A stretch of 64,000 bases of DNA, from contig QNQO01000539.1 in assembly GCA_003290165.1 (NCBI GenBank), forward strand, positions 1-64,000, read 5' to 3'. Both the position numbers and the translations under genes were made by a program. Shown piece after piece: positions 33,399-47,179 of this stretch. The notes under the pieces were generated by a model. The model did no database searches and had not been told where the DNA came from. It worked only from the letters and a program-made list of their open reading frames with translations. Numbering within the stretch: position 1 is the first letter of the stretch; each line of letters begins with the position of its first letter. This stretch comes from Berberis thunbergii (lineage: Eukaryota > Streptophyta > Magnoliopsida > Ranunculales > Berberidaceae).

Positions 33399-33877
33399 GT
33401 TTGGTATCGTTTGTGGGAAGCGACGAGTTTATTTTTTTTCTAAAAAACAAAACACACAGTGACAAAGCTCACCACAACCTAACGAATGATTGATGAGCCA
33501 TCAGATGAAATAATGTAGTCTACAAATCCATCGAAGCATCACTGACAGCTCAAGGAGAATACGCAGCCTGGGTCACCGAACCAATATCATCCAAGAATGC
33601 GGATCCACTACACGCAATAGTCCAGACAGCCTAAACGGCTGACGGTGTTGCCACGAATCCTTGGGTAGATTTGCTCATGACCAAGATGAAATACATGACA
33701 AAGATGTTGGAGAAAATCACCCAGGAACGCGTTCAGCCAATCGAACCTGCTCCAGCACCGCTTCAACAAAATTCCACTGTCCGAACTTAAGGAAGCGATG
33801 AAGCCCTAGCAGAACCCCAACATGGAAATGTTGAAAACAGCGAGCTCTACCAAGAAAAGACTCCGCAGTGCGGCGGA

Positions 33878-34920
33878 ATGATTGTTGATATCTCGTTCAA
33901 GATGAGAGTCATGGACCCCAACATACTGTACGAGTTAGCCAAGCCACCATTTTCCTTCACACTCATGAAGAAGACAATGCCAAAAGAGTTCACTCTGCCA
34001 AAATTCGAAGTGTACGATGGTACCACAAACCCAACGGACCACCTAAGACACTTTCACCACATGATGGCTCTAAAAGAAACCACGGAATCGATCTTGTGCA
34101 GAACGTTCCCAACCAGCCTCACGTCCACAGCAATGAACTGGTTTAAACAGCCTACTGCCAAGGTTAATAGACTATTTCCAGGCTTTAGCCACCACTTCAT
34201 TACCAAATTCATTGGGAGCCAACGGATGAGGAAATGACCCCACTACCTTCTACAGAAACGATACGGGAGTATGTCACTTGCTTCACCAATGAGTAAACAA
34301 TGATTGATGGATGCAGCGACGACACAGCCGCTGCAACTTTCATTGTCGGACTGAAAAGATGCCCCTTCTTCTATGCCCTTAACTTGGAACCTCTAAAAGA
34401 CATGGCGGTCCTGCTAAAAATAGCACAGAAACATATCTCCCTTGGAGAAATGAAAGTTGAGAGGAAAACGAATGAGCATGAGAGGGATAACCATTCGAGG
34501 AAACAAGAAAGGAAAGATGAAAGAACGAGAGATGACGGACCACGGGAGGACAATAGTCTTTCAAAGAAACATCAGAGCAACAGACGTACTGAGTCCAACC
34601 AGCGAAAATCCAGAAATTCGCAATCGACACGACCTAGTCATGAGCGAATAACCAGCATAATGAGAAAATATTACAAATCGTACACAGTTCTAAAAACAAG
34701 CCGAACTAACATCTTAAAACACATATAGAACTAGGAAAATGTCAACTGGCCAACCATGATGAAAGGAAACCCGAAAGATGAGACATGAGCAGGTACTACT
34801 CTTTTCACAAGGATCACGGACATGACATTGAGGACTGCTACAAGTTAAAAAGAAGAAATCGATCATTGGATCCAAAGGGGACGACTGGACAAGTTTATCG
34901 GCATAGCAAACAAACAGTTC
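33878..34920 (+). pseudogene. Retrotransposon gag remnant
   Basis: Read in more than one frame. The first segment (from 33878) has the plant Ty3 gag signature KEFTLPKFEVYDGTTNPTDH then LRHFHHMMAL and a TAMNWFKQ motif; a stop near 34235 and a frame change lead to a segment with TAAATFIVGLKR and a Lys/Glu/Arg-rich stretch (about 34440-34640). Past a further stop at 34726, YYSFHKDHGHDIEDCYKLK and, shifted, EEIDHWIQRGRLDKFIG resemble the gag C-terminal region of Tat-type elements. The N-terminal part upstream of 33878 is broken by stops. Non-functional. Confidence 0.8.
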
Positions 34921-35439
34921 AAAGGTAAAGAAAAGGCGGACGCTATAGCTACGGGATTAAGAGAACGGTCCAGGGAATTGATATATGCTCTACACTACAT
35001 CCGCCTCGGCAAAGAAGCACCTCTCGCTCGAACAGACCTACACTGAAGTCGAAAGGTCAACACTCTGAAGGCGGCTACACAAACCAACTCGAAGATTCTA
35101 ACAGCGGATACAAATTCAGCCAAAATTGCTTATAAGGGAATTAATAATGACAAACTCTATCAGGCCCTAACAAGCAATGCCAAACAGGGAACAATAATTG
35201 TCCAAGCAAAAAATTTCATAATTAAAAGGAACAGCAGAGGCACAAGACGCCAATGCAAGAATAAAAGAAGAAGCACTCCACAGTGTAACGGAGCCACTTC
35301 AGAAAAATGACCACTAGAAACGGTCAAATAATCAATAAAGTTTCATTTTCGAAATTGACATCCCACAAAGGCGAACATCTTTATAGCAAAGCTATATGAA
35401 ACAATCGGTGTAAATAGCCCAAAAGGAATCAGGACACAA

Positions 35440-36545
35440 ATCGGGTATTCACAATAAACTTCTGGTCTAATTAACCAAAGAAGTAAGAGTTGGACACCCG
35501 AGTCAACTAAACACAGAAACTTCAAATCAACCAAGATGTCGAGTTAACGAAGTAAAAGTTGGACGAACGAGACAACAAAGTAAAATGACTTCTGGTCGAC
35601 TAGAGTGTCACACCAAAGAAGTAAAAGTTGGATACCTGAGTCAACAAAACACAAAAACTTCAAATCGACCGAGATGTCGAGTTAACGAAGTAAAAGTTGG
35701 ACGAACGAGTCAACTAAATAAAATGACTTCGGGTAGATTAGAGTGTCACACCAAAATAGTAAAAGTTGGACACCCGAATCAACTAAATGCAGAAATTTTG
35801 AATCGACCAAGGCGCCGAGTTAACGAAGTAAAAGTTGGACGATATGGTCAACTAAGTAAAATGACTTCGGGTCGACTAGAGTGTCACACCAAATAAGTAA
35901 AAATTGGACACCTAAGTTAACTAAACACATAAACTTTGAATCGAACGAGATGTCGAATTTACAAAGTAAAAATTGGACAAATGAGTCAACTAAGTAAAAT
36001 GACTTCAGGTCGACTAGAGTGTCACACCAAAGAAGTAAAAGTTGGACACACGAGTCAACTAAACACTGAAATTTTGAATCGACCGAGATGTCGAGTTAAC
36101 GAAGTAAATGTTGGACAAATGAGTCAACTAAGTAAAATGACTTCGGGTCGACTAGAGTGTCGCACCAAAAAAGTAAAAGTTGGACATCCGAGTCAACTAA
36201 ATACATAAATTTCAAATCGATCGAGGTGTCGAGTTAACAAAGTAAAATTTGGATGAACGAGTCAACTAAGTAAAATGACTTCAGGTTGACTAGAGTGTCG
36301 CACCAAAGAATTAAAAGTTGGACACCCAAGTCAACTGTATTTCGCATCGACCAGGATGTCGAGTCAACGAAGTAAAAGTTGAGCGAATGATTCAACTAGA
36401 TGTAGAAATTTAAAATCGACCGAGATGTCAAGTTAACGAAGTAAAAGATTGAACGAACGAGTCAACTAAGTAAAATGACTTTGTGTCGACTGGAACGTCG
36501 AGTCAGCAAAGTAAAGATCGAGCAGATGATTCAACAAAGTAGAAG
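35440..36545 (+). repeat. 138-bp-period tandem array inside the outer element
   Basis: AAATGACTTCGGGTCGACTAGAGTGTC recurs at about 35585, 35723, 35861, 35999, 36137 and 36275, exactly 138 bp apart, with eroded units on both sides. Each unit contains two halves based on AAGTAAAAGTTGGAC followed by GAGTCAACTAA. Because 138 is a multiple of three, one frame stays open across several units and gives a 46-residue repeat beginning MTSGRLECHTK; this is probably a by-product, since other units carry stops. Confidence 0.9.
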
Positions 36546-39500
36546 ATGGGGAAACAAATTAGTTTTCCACAAAAATTCAGAGATGACAAACACAAGATCA
36601 AGACACGCATGCTAAAGCATAGGAAAATTCAAATCACCAAACAATTGCTACAAATATGTCTGTGAAACTTCAAAGCTCAAACGCAAGTTGTCACGACAAC
36701 GACAGACAAACATAATCGACACAATGAAAAATAAAGAAGCCAATTCTTATCACTCATTCAAAACCTATTCGATTACATTCGAAGGTTGCGATGAAAGACT
36801 AAGGGGGGAAATTTATAACATCCTCAGCAATACCATCTGCAAGAGACGGATCGTCAACAAAAACTCTTTTTCTTCAAAAGGAGGAGGTGGCTCTTCAGCC
36901 ATTGGATCGCCCAGAGGATCTTCGGACCTTCGTCATCTTCAAAGGTTCGATAGACCAGATGACAATATTGAGACAAGTCGACACCGAGACCATCAATATA
37001 ATCCAGAAGCTCAATCCGACCATTTGATAGGCTTATAAATGAAACATTTAATGCCCATAATTCTATAATTGTTATGTCCTATTAATTAATCAAATACTCT
37101 CATTACATTTATTTTGTGTATAATGCAGTAATTCAAGTGTTAATCATCAAACATACACAAAATGAGACAATAAGGCTAAGTTCAACAACAAAGCCCATTG
37201 GATGACAAACACATGCATTATCAAAGACTTTCAAGCCTAAGGTCCATGACGTCAAGCCACAAAGCACCATCATCTATGGATCTTGAGAAAATTAATTTGA
37301 AGATTTGGACATCCACATGACAACTTGATCATAGCCAAAAGAAATCTCTACATATTCCACCATCCATTCTCCATATATTCCCTTTTTTTCTTATTTTATT
37401 CCACTATATTCTTTTATCTTTTCCTTATTCTACCATCCAATCATATTCTCTTATCTTTTCCATATTTTATTCCACCTCTCATTCTACTATCTCACATTTC
37501 TTCACATATAAATACCCCGTGCTTTGAATATAAAGGAAGGGCTTGGAAGAAAGAAAATTGAGAGTCTAGTAGTATTTGTAGCATTTAGAGTAATAAGTGG
37601 AGGGAAGGCCTAGAGCTTACCATGCTTGACTAACATCCCACCTTAGATTTGCCTTTCCATTTTCATGTAATAGAGAAACAAGCTTAGTTAGATTGATCTT
37701 GTTGCTTGGTAGTATCATGAACATGTGAGATAAGTAAGATGTTTTGTGTTTCATGTTATGAATTCAATGCATGCTTTCTTCGTCTACTTCTTAAGCTCAA
37801 GATTATATAGGTTTATATACTTGCATTTCTCTAATAAGCTCCTTACAATGTTTACATATTATTAGTCTAAGTTTCATTGTGATTTGTTAGATATTTGGTT
37901 TTTCATTTGAGTATGGATTCCTTGTATGATTTTAAATTCACATTTGATTCTTAGGTTAGTAATACTAATTAAGCTTGAATCAAATTTTCTTATCATGCCA
38001 TATCTTCAATCCTAACGTGAGATTAGAATCTACCTTAGGATGTGTTAATGAATTTGGAAAAGATTAATCAAAGAGTGGCCTAATGCTGACATCAAATCAT
38101 GATGGTAAACTCAAAGCCCTAACTCTCACATTTAGGTTTTATTTTGTATTTTTAGTTCAAGCATTTCACCAATAATTTCTTTTGTAACTAGGTTAAGTTT
38201 CAAAAGAGATTTGAAGATTAGTTTTTCGAAATTTTATAAGCTCTCCTTGTGATTCAACCCGTATTTGCCATTACCTAACTCAGTAGATAACAGTGCACTT
38301 GTGGTATGATTTGAGAATGATCAAGTTTTTGGGGTCGTTGCCAGGGAGAGCAATGGAAAATTAGTTTTAAAGTCAATTTTGAATTCTTATCACTAGTTTA
38401 GGTTCATTTTCATAGTTTAGGTGCATTTGCAGTATTTGTTAACACGTTGTACTATGAAAATCTGAACATCTTCATGTTTTAATTTTTTAGTATCTGATGT
38501 TTGTTGTTTTATTATTTTTAATTTATCTAGTAAATATACATGATCTTTGCTTTCATGGACATCTTTTCATTTGTTCATTGGATCAGAGGTTAGTGAGAAC
38601 CAAATTTTTGAAATTGGACTATCTGTGTTTGGAATTTGATTGCGGAAAATGATTGTAGTTTAGAGGTTTGTTTCTAGTGATTTATGATTTTGTTTTTATT
38701 GTTTCCAAATCCTATCATGTTCTACATCGTGTCTAGTTTCTATATCATCTTTTGGATTTTAATTTGGAGAAATGGTTGAAACAAAATTTGAATTCTCGTA
38801 GTGTCTACGCAATCTGGACAGTGTACTATTTTTTTTTTTTTTTTTTTTGCGTTCACTTCGAATTTCAGTAACCTTATATCTTCCAAATAGTTTTGTTTTA
38901 CAAACTTTGGTTTGTTAGCAATCCATGGAAATTTAAAAATCTGAATTTCATCAAGAATTGAACTCTGCACGATTTTTTGAATTCGATCTATCAGTTCTGA
39001 AAATTTCCAGCAATACACGGTTTTGCCAAACCTGAATGATTTTCAAAACTTTGGTTTTATACTTTGTATTTGAAGCCATCAATCTTTCTCCTATGATATA
39101 ATTTTCAATTTTTGCACATAAGGATACTTGGAAAAGAGCTTTGGTGAACTTAGTGAATAATGGAGGACATATGGATCATAATTTCTTTTTTGAGAGAGAT
39201 TGTGAGGATTACAAATTAAGTTGTAATAACTAAAATAGGGCCTGAGATACAACCAGAAGCAAAGTGAGGTACCTCTCTCAACCCACTTCGAATCTCCTAC
39301 AAGAAGTGTATCTTAAATTTTTGAGTGTTTAAACTTTTTGCAAGATATCGAATTGTGCTAAACTACATAAGAGCGGACCTAGCTAATTGTAACTGAGTAG
39401 GATTTGATCACCTACCTCATCACTCCAATACATTCAAACTTGGTCAAATTTAATAAAATGAACTGAGATAACTTGAGCCAAATAGAACGGTGTTCATAGG

Positions 39501-40229
39501 ACCTCAGAAAAAGAATAGACTGTGATTGAACTCTTTCGAAGTAAGGTTGTTCTAGTGCCAATTGGTATGCGCCAGTAAAGACCAGTGTGACTGCACCGCC
39601 ATTTCTTACCTTTTAGCTTAAAGAGTGGTGCTTCGACGAAATTTCTCACAAGTCTAATCTTATTTTGATTAGGAACATAGGGGTTATTGAAAGTATTTAC
39701 GTTGTAGTTAAAATTGTAAGAAATCCTTGCATCTTAAAGACACTCTTCAAAGGCTTAGTCAGTTCTAGCACACCAAACAGGGTAAACCTGGCTAGAAACA
39801 CATCTCTGCCTAGTCTGGTGATCTAGGAAATTTTGACATAATAAACTACTTCTTACTTGCTTACAAGACATATGGGAAAATCTAACTAGAATGAGAATTG
39901 ATTTTGAGATGTTCAAAATCATTCTCCACTTCAATTAGATTGGGTTTTAAAAATCGATCGTCTTTTGCACTTAATTTAAAATAATCAATTTGTTACTTGC
40001 TAGATGGACGGATAGGAATTGATTGAGCCTTGTTTGATGTCATGATTAGTAACTCCATTTATGTGCATTCGCATATTGCATTTAATCTAGATCATATCAT
40101 CTTGGGTTGCATTAGATTTTAGACATAAAAAAATTCAAAAAAAAAAAAATCCAATCAAGATTTATTCAAGTTCAGTGTCAAAGAGTTTCTCTTGTGTTAG
40201 GAGCCATACAATTACGGATTTTCATTGTG

Positions 40230-41463
40230 AAGATCACGATAATGCTGAGGTAAACTATTTTGCCTCAGTAAACCAAGATCAACCCTTAAAATTTGGTTTT
40301 GATTATACCAATTGTTTTTCATAAAATGAATATGGAAACCAACCACCTTGGAACCAAACCCAACCCAATTGGGGTTATGAACATTTTAGGTCCACACCAT
40401 CCATTGATCCCCAGTATGTGCATAGTCATGAGCATTACCTTAGTTGTCCGACAATGCCTTTAGTAGAGACTAATCAATACCATGTCATGCACAATATGCA
40501 ATCCACACCATCTTCATATCCAATTAGCTCATGGGAGAAAACTAGCATTTCTCCCTCATTCCAAGATAGCCTGAATCAATATTTGCAATCCTTAAGTCAT
40601 TCCATACGAGAGATAGAACAAATTCAGCAGACCACTGACCAACTTTTGTCTGAAATTTGGCATTTAAGGCGTCAAAATGATACATTGATGAATAGGAGGA
40701 ATATAAAGAAAATCTATTAGAGGAGAGTGAGATATCTGATGAATTGTACCACATTGATATACCTATATCAACCCCTCAAACTCCCCAAGTAGAGCATGAT
40801 GACTAGATGAAAGTAGTGAGACAATGTGGTGAAGAAGGATTGTGGTTGAATCATGAATTGAGTGTTCAAGAGGATAACATTGTTAAGCATGGTGAGCTTG
40901 TAAAATTGTCTAGTCACTCCTTAGCTGAATATGTTGACTGGTGATATTGTGTTACCCATTATTGATCATACAAACACTTTAGAGAGTGATACAAAAGAAA
41001 AACCAATTAAGCTACCATGTGGTGATATTCCTCGTTTGACTATTGTCGAAACATCCATATCCAATACAAATGTGAAACCCAATAAATTTGTTAACATTCT
41101 CCCCAGTATTTAGAAGTTCCCCGAGTTTAGACTTGAATTTCATATTTCAAAAACTTTGGAGGATTATTTTGGAAAATGTAAAACAAATCGTGAAGAACCT
41201 AAAGAGGTCGATGACCTATCCATGCCTGACCAATGGTCTCTCTTAGAACACCAAATTGATTTTACTCCTGTTGACAAATTGAATTTGTATCATTCTTTTA
41301 AGAAAATAATTTCTGAGCTAAAATTAGAATTTTATCTTCAAAAGTTTCCTTCGATTCACTTGTGGGGCATGTTAAATCAATTGCATCTTATTGTCCCATA
41401 TACATATGTTTGGTATGACCCACAAATTTTTAGGTTGATATTGTATGATTTATTGTTAGATTA
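40230..41463 (+). pseudogene. Unassigned degenerate ORF region of the nested element
   Basis: Open stretches in nearby frames (40418-40720, 40931-41113, 41156-41464) give Asn/Gln/Ser-rich then acidic protein, including SLNQYLQSLSHSIREIEQIQ (coiled-coil-like), and MEDYFGKCKTNREEPKEVDD. The upstream region (40240-40420) reads NQDQPLKFGFDY and WKPTTLEPNPTQLG-like text. The position matches gag of a non-autonomous LTR element, but I do not recognise a domain. Stops separate the stretches. Confidence 0.4.
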
Positions 41464-42438
41464 AGATTTTATTGTATATATTAGGTCAACTAAAAAAATC
41501 AATTGACTTGATTTGATTTGAGTCTACTTTTGGATCTTAACAAAAGTCATTTGAGCACTCAACCGTTTAATGGTATACTCTTTCCATTTCTAGTTATTAT
41601 TTTCTCTTTTTTGTTTAAGTTCGACCCCATGGTGTCTTATTTTAGAACATTGAGGACAACGTTTGATTTAGGTTTGGGGGGAGGAGTTATTTCAAAACTT
41701 ATGTCTCATTTGAAAATGGTTGTTCAATTTATTGAGTCAATTTAAAAAAAAAAATTTGTTTTTTCATCTTTGTAACCCGAGTACTTATCCATGATGAGAT
41801 TAGGTTTCATAAATCTAATTGCAAAGACATTTGAGTGTAGGATTTGAAGCTTTGAAAGTTAGTACTTTGTCAATATTAGACAATAGTTTGTACTATTCAC
41901 AAGCTAGGCATTTTCTAAAAGTTTACATTGAAAGTGTGTTTTAGCTTCGATGTTCTTATTTAAAGTTGATTAATTATCTTTCTGAGGGTTATATGCTAAT
42001 TCTTTATTTCTTGAGTCCTACATTATCTTGTTACATGATCTCTATAATTTTTTGTTCTATCAAAAACTGAGAATAAAACATTAAAGTTGAATCACACTAC
42101 TTTATGTTCTAAAATTCACCCAAGGCATAGAAACCATGTAATTCTTAGGAAATGAAGAAAAGTCATTGTTTGCCTGGATTAAGCCTTTTAACCTACCCAT
42201 GTATTGTTTACCCTTAGAGTCTGTTTGAAGCATGTCATATTAACAGTTCTGTTGTTAACCCACTAATCGATAAACCCAAATAACACAATTATGTTTTCCC
42301 GACCCTTGTACTTTTGAGAAAGGTTGGAAATGAATTATTAAATAAATTTTTATCACCATAAATGGAATAGGTGTATACTTCTTAGTGCCAAAAAGAATAG
42401 AAAGAGCTTCATATTCCATTTTGTACAAGGCTATAAAA

Positions 42439-42439
<1 letters not shown>

Positions 42440-42513
<74 letters not shown>
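42440..42513 (+). repeat. (AAT)n microsatellite, about 24 units
   Basis: Uninterrupted ATA/AAT trinucleotide run inside the nested element. On the minus strand it produces an artificial poly-tyrosine open frame. Confidence 0.97.
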
Positions 42514-42514
<1 letters not shown>

Positions 42515-42639
42515 GGAAATAGCCCTTGTTTTTCACATCAAAGATGAAGTAAAACTTTTTCATAGAAAAAATGAATTAAGCCAATCCATGAAGTTTAACA
42601 CTTGTTGAAGACCTCCGAATTTATCAAAAGTACTTTTGT

Positions 42640-42860
42640 TTGTCTTTTCCTATGCCTCATTACAACCTATTCAAAGTTGTAATGAGGTTGTAATGATATA
42701 ATAATTATCAAAACTTTAGAATAGGTACGTTCAATGTTACCCTTTCCTAAGCCTCATTACAACCTCATTACAACCTATACAAAATAATATAATAAATATC
42801 AAAAGTACCTTCAATGTTACCATTTCCTAAGCCTCATTACAACCTATTCAAAGTTTTATA
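42640..42860 (+). repeat. Short tandem repeat with inverted motifs
   Basis: CCTA.GCCTCATTACAACCT occurs three times (about 42651, 42751, 42829), each preceded by TTC.A.GTTACC.TTTCC or similar. The first has inverted partners (AGTTGTAATGAGGTTGTAATG), giving a small hairpin. Period about 80-100 bp. Confidence 0.6.
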
Positions 42861-43547
42861 TGATCTTTAGAAAAATATGGCCGAAGTGTGGAGGGTGAAT
42901 TAAGAAATATTGTGGTGAATGAAATCAACATTCTCAGTGGATGATATTTCTTCTTGAGATCATATTTATTATATTCTTGAATTCCGATTTTTTTGTCTTG
43001 TGTGAACTATTTTGTATTCATTGTTTCATCTTATTCACATACATTTGAAAGAAAATAATCAAATCTCTGAGTGATTATATACCTTGTGAGATTTGAAGTT
43101 GAAGCAAATTTTCTAGAATGTGAACCAAAGATATGTCCACTTTTAAACTGAAGTTTGCAACAAAGAAGATGATCAAACTCTTAATATAAACTTGAATCAA
43201 TAATTTCTATGTCTTTTGTGTAGTGCTTACTGAAGTCACTTATTAACTTAATACTTACCAATAAGTTACAAGAATACATCTCTTAAGGCTTACGCATTCA
43301 AGTAGGAACTCTCTAAGGTTAAATAAGGAAAGAATTATTTTTACCAATTTTTTAGTCCGAGTCCTGAGTATCACAAATGTTTGTGGGTATCATTTTTTGA
43401 AAGCCTCACGAGATTACAACTCGTCCACTAGGGGAACCTAGAGGTTTAAAAGCTTATATATGCTAAATGTAATCGTGAATCCTTCGAAAGTGAGGTTTTA
43501 TTTTATTTTTTTGTTCGAGGACTAGCAAAATGTAGGTTTAGGGGATT

Positions 43548-44696
43548 TAATAGGCTTATAAATGAAATATTTAACGCCCCTAATTCTATAATTGTTATGT
43601 CCTATTAATTAATAAAATACTCTAATTATGTGTATTTTGTGAATAATGCAGGAATTCAAGTGTTATTCATCAAACATACACAAAATGACACAATAAGGCT
43701 AAGTTCAACAACAAAGCTCATTGGATGATAAACACATGCATTATCAAAGACTTTCAAGCTCAAGGTCCATGAAGTCAAGCCTACAAAGCACCATCATTTA
43801 TGGATCTCGAGAAAATTAATTTGAAGATTTGGACATCGACATGGCAGCTTCATACTTGCCAAAAGAAATCTCTACATATTCCACCATGCATTCTCCATAT
43901 ATTCCCTTATATTTCTTATTTTATTCCACCATATTCTTTTATTTTTTTTTTCCTTATTCCACCATCCCATTATATTCCCTTATCTTTTCCCTATTTTATT
44001 GCACCTCCCATTCTACCATCTCACATTTCTTCACCTATAAATACCCCATGCTTAGAGTATAAAGGAAAATTTTTGGAAGAAAAGAAAATTGAGAGTAGGT
44101 GTAGTAGTATTTGTAGCATTTGGAGGGAAGGCCTAGAGCTTACCATGCTTGGCTAACATCCCACCTTAGGGTGTGGGTGAGCCCATGGGAGGATAGCTCA
44201 AAGATGGCTATCTTTTAGATTTGTCTTTCTATTTTCATGTAATAGATAAACAAGCTTAGTTATTGATATTGTTGCTTGGTTGTATCATGAACATATGAGG
44301 TAAGTAAGATGTTTTGTGTTTCATGTTATGAATTCAATCCATGTTTTCTTCTTCTACTTCTTAAGCTCAAGATTAGATAGGTTTCTATACTTGCATTTCT
44401 TAAACAAGCTCCTTACAATGTTTACATATTATTATTCTAAGTTTAATTATGATTTGTTAGATATTTGGTTTTTCATTTAAGTATGGATTCCTTATATGCT
44501 TTTAAATTCACATTTGATTCTTAGGTTAGTAATATTAATTAAGCTTGAATCAAATTTGCTTATCATGCCATATCTTCAATCCTAACATGAGATTAGAATC
44601 TACCTTACTATGTGTTAATGAATTTGGGAAAGATTAATTGAAGAGTAGCCTAATGGTGACATCAAATAATGATAGTAAACTCAAAGCCCTAACTCT
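43548..44696 (+). repeat. 3' LTR of the nested element (truncated)
   Basis: Direct repeat of 37025-38126 with an additional block of about 47 bp near 44167-44215 (GGTGTGGGTGAGCCCATGGG). It lacks the last 200 bp present after 38126 in the 5' copy. Confidence 0.75.
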
Positions 44697-46945
44697 GAAC
44701 AACGTGCTGCCAATCTGCCACCTCCATAACACAGAGTTTATCCTTGACAGAAGCAAACTCACTTCTTACCGCGGTGAGTTGCCCTCAGCAGTAGTGAGCA
44801 TCAAGGAGGAATTGGCCTTGACCTCGAGCGAAGCTAACAATTGTTTCACCCTATTTTTCGCGACGTCGTGATTGTTAGAGTTCTCTATCATGGCACGCGC
44901 AACCTTGTCACGAAGCGCCTTCTCAGTGGAAAGATCCTTTTCCACATCATACAAACGTGTGTGGATGTTTTCTAGGTCAGCTCTCAGGGACTCAAGCACG
45001 GCCACAGACCGATTCCATGCACCCTCCACCTCAGCCAACGATGCCAGAACAACCTCAGCCGCTGTAATCTGTTCATAGCATCGCGCTTTTAACGCATCAT
45101 ACTGATAAAAAATATGGAAGAATACCAATAGCAGTACGGAGAACTTCCTCTCCAAAGAAAGCATAAGATTGTTATTAACCTAATGACTCAAACTCATCAC
45201 TCCTGCATAGGAAAGATGGGTCATCCCGTTCATTATAAGCCTGACACCATCCTCAAGATGAACGTTTGGGTTCAACAAGGACATCGAAGGCTTTTCCACC
45301 GACCGCCTGTGCCATTCATTAATCAGCTTACGTGCGTCATCTTGCACGCCAAGACAAAAAAACCAGCAGAACTTCCCATCTGATTTGACTCGAATCTCTT
45401 AAGAAGTAGGTTCCTTCCAACTGAACCACAAATGAAGAATGCGAGGATTCAGTAGTATGGAGGAACTGCCACCACCCACAGCCGGGAAATAGCAAGGAAC
45501 GACAGGAGAACCTCCATCCCCTTCTCGCCGTTTAGCAGAAACGGAACGAATGACAGTTCTAACAAGAGCAGAATAACTCAAGTAAGCTGTGGAAGGATCG
45601 ATCTCCATCCCTCCATCAACTAGAGGGAAAAAAGGACAATACAACAACTCGAAAACCCGATCACGACTACCAAACTCCATAGATTGAACAACATGCAATT
45701 GAAGCATCTTGTCATCTAAGGATCGAGGATCTTCATTAGAATACTTGATAGCGTCAAGGTTGCCATAAGTAGAGAGAAGTTTATTTTCCCCATCGTCCAG
45801 CAGATGAACAATATCTTTCGCACTCCTCTCCAACGCCAACTTTATCTCTTTCGCCTCCTGCAGAGTGCAACGGTCTTCCCTCGGAGGATCTCTATCAACA
45901 AAATCTGAACAAAGAGATGTGCGACACACAAAGTCAACAAGTCGTTTCTTTTTCGGAACATAGTCGGAATATAGAAACAACTGCTTCGATGGACTAACAG
46001 GCCTCGGTACTTTTATCTTTCTAGAAGAAGGACCAGCATCACTAGGGACAGGAGCATTGAGATCCATAACAACCAAGCTCACTTTTTTATCAACGACAAC
46101 ACATCACAGGCAACACGGGCAACAATCTTTGTGGCCTACCTATCAGTTAACGAAGCACGTTTGATCTCATTCATGATGTATAGACCACTGCACCTCACCA
46201 TATCATTAGTAAGATATGAGTTCAATGGAATTACCGGAAGCTCCAAGAAGCACTCACTGATAACCTGTTCCTAAACAGTCAATTTCAGATTTCGGTGCTT
46301 AATAGGAACTCGAAAAGACCTTACTATCTTAAAACCCCACAAATTGAAGTATCAAGTGCCGACAGACGGATAAAACCAATCCTATGACCAACCCCTAATG
46401 TCATCGATGATATTACCAAAACATGCAAGAGAGTGTTGGAAACAGGTATGGTTGTTTCACGCTAAACACCACCAAAGAGTGCAAGATTCTAGGGGTTAAA
46501 GGGATACCAAAAAGAATGGCTCTGACATACGTGGAAACCATAAACCCCCAACCATTCGAGCCCATCATTAGCAAGAGGAATACCCAGGAAGTTTAGATAT
46601 GACCAGAACAGCTCCGAAACTGGAAATTGAAGACCGACATAGAACATGCGAAGATAAAGCGCAATATATTCCTTCATCGGGCAACAAGGACTGTCATTTT
46701 TGCGAGGAATAACGATTTCAAGGTCGTCAGGCAAAGCATAGTTGGAACAGACACTATCCAGAATAGTCTGAGAAGTTTTGTTTAGGGAAAAATGAGCCTC
46801 ACAGGCAGAAAGTTGATCATCGACCAACATGTCACCAGTAGACATCGCAAATAGGAAAGAATAGACGAAGAAAAAGAGGCAATAGGGGAGAAGAAATAAC
46901 ACTAACAGCAAAATGGCGTAAAGAAAAGAGGAAAGTAGCCACAAC
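44697..46945 (-). pseudogene. Antisense ORFs of the outer element, 'putative gypsy-type transposon' family
   Basis: On the minus strand, opposite to gag, three open segments follow one another. 46945-46489 includes MSTGDMLVDDQLSACEAHFS and KEYIALYLRMFYVGLQFPVS then WSYLNFLGI, resembling the plant 'putative gypsy type transposon' domain (PF04195, from memory). Between 46488 and 46083 the same protein continues only across stops (IIDDIRGWS, DWFYPSVGT). 46082-45399 begins MSLVVMDLNAPVPSDAGPSS and has a Lys/Arg-rich stretch. 45164-44766 is a coiled coil (AEVEGAWNRSVAVLESLRAD). Stops and frame changes show it is decayed, and its end is cut by the nested insertion. The role of these ORFs in Tat/Grande elements is unknown. 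Confidence 0.65.
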
Positions 46946-47179
46946 ACCTTTTATACAATTGGGAAACGAAAAGATTGCTCGCAGAGCGACATACGGGACT
47001 TAATGGCTTACCAAAACTCCTAGAAAATGTGCACGAAAACGAACAAACAACGAAATAACCAAGATGGTCAGCCAACCGAAAGTTATAAACATTAAGTTCA
47101 ATGCATTAGAAAATCGAAATATCAACCATCACATAGTTAGTTGATATGTGAACATACCCACTAACTAAGGGGGAGTAGC

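Larger units (their letters stand above)
37025..44696 (+). mobile_element. Nested LTR retrotransposon, non-autonomous, 3' LTR truncated
   Basis: A long direct repeat bounds this insertion: 37025 onward (TGATAGGCTTATAAATG) and 43548 onward (TAATAGGCTTATAAATG). Both run through CATCAAACATACACAAAATG, ATAAATACCCC.TGCTT and AAACTCAAAGCCCTAACTCT. After the 5' copy a TGGGGTCGTTGCCAGGGA at 38330 resembles the Asp-tRNA primer-binding site (TGGCGCCGTTGCCGGGGA), so the 5' LTR likely ends at 38323 (about 1.3 kb). The 3' copy stops at 44696, where outer-element sequence resumes, so its end is lost. GTTTAGGGGATT precedes the 3' LTR. No pol was recognised in between. Confidence 0.75.

Noticed and set aside
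35440..36545. CRISPR-like regular repeats
   Set aside because: Units are contiguous, 138 bp, with diverged halves and no unique spacers, inside a plant LTR element; this is a minisatellite.
42255..42563. Open frame with a long poly-tyrosine run on the minus strand
   Set aside because: It is the translation of the (AAT)n microsatellite and has no other support.
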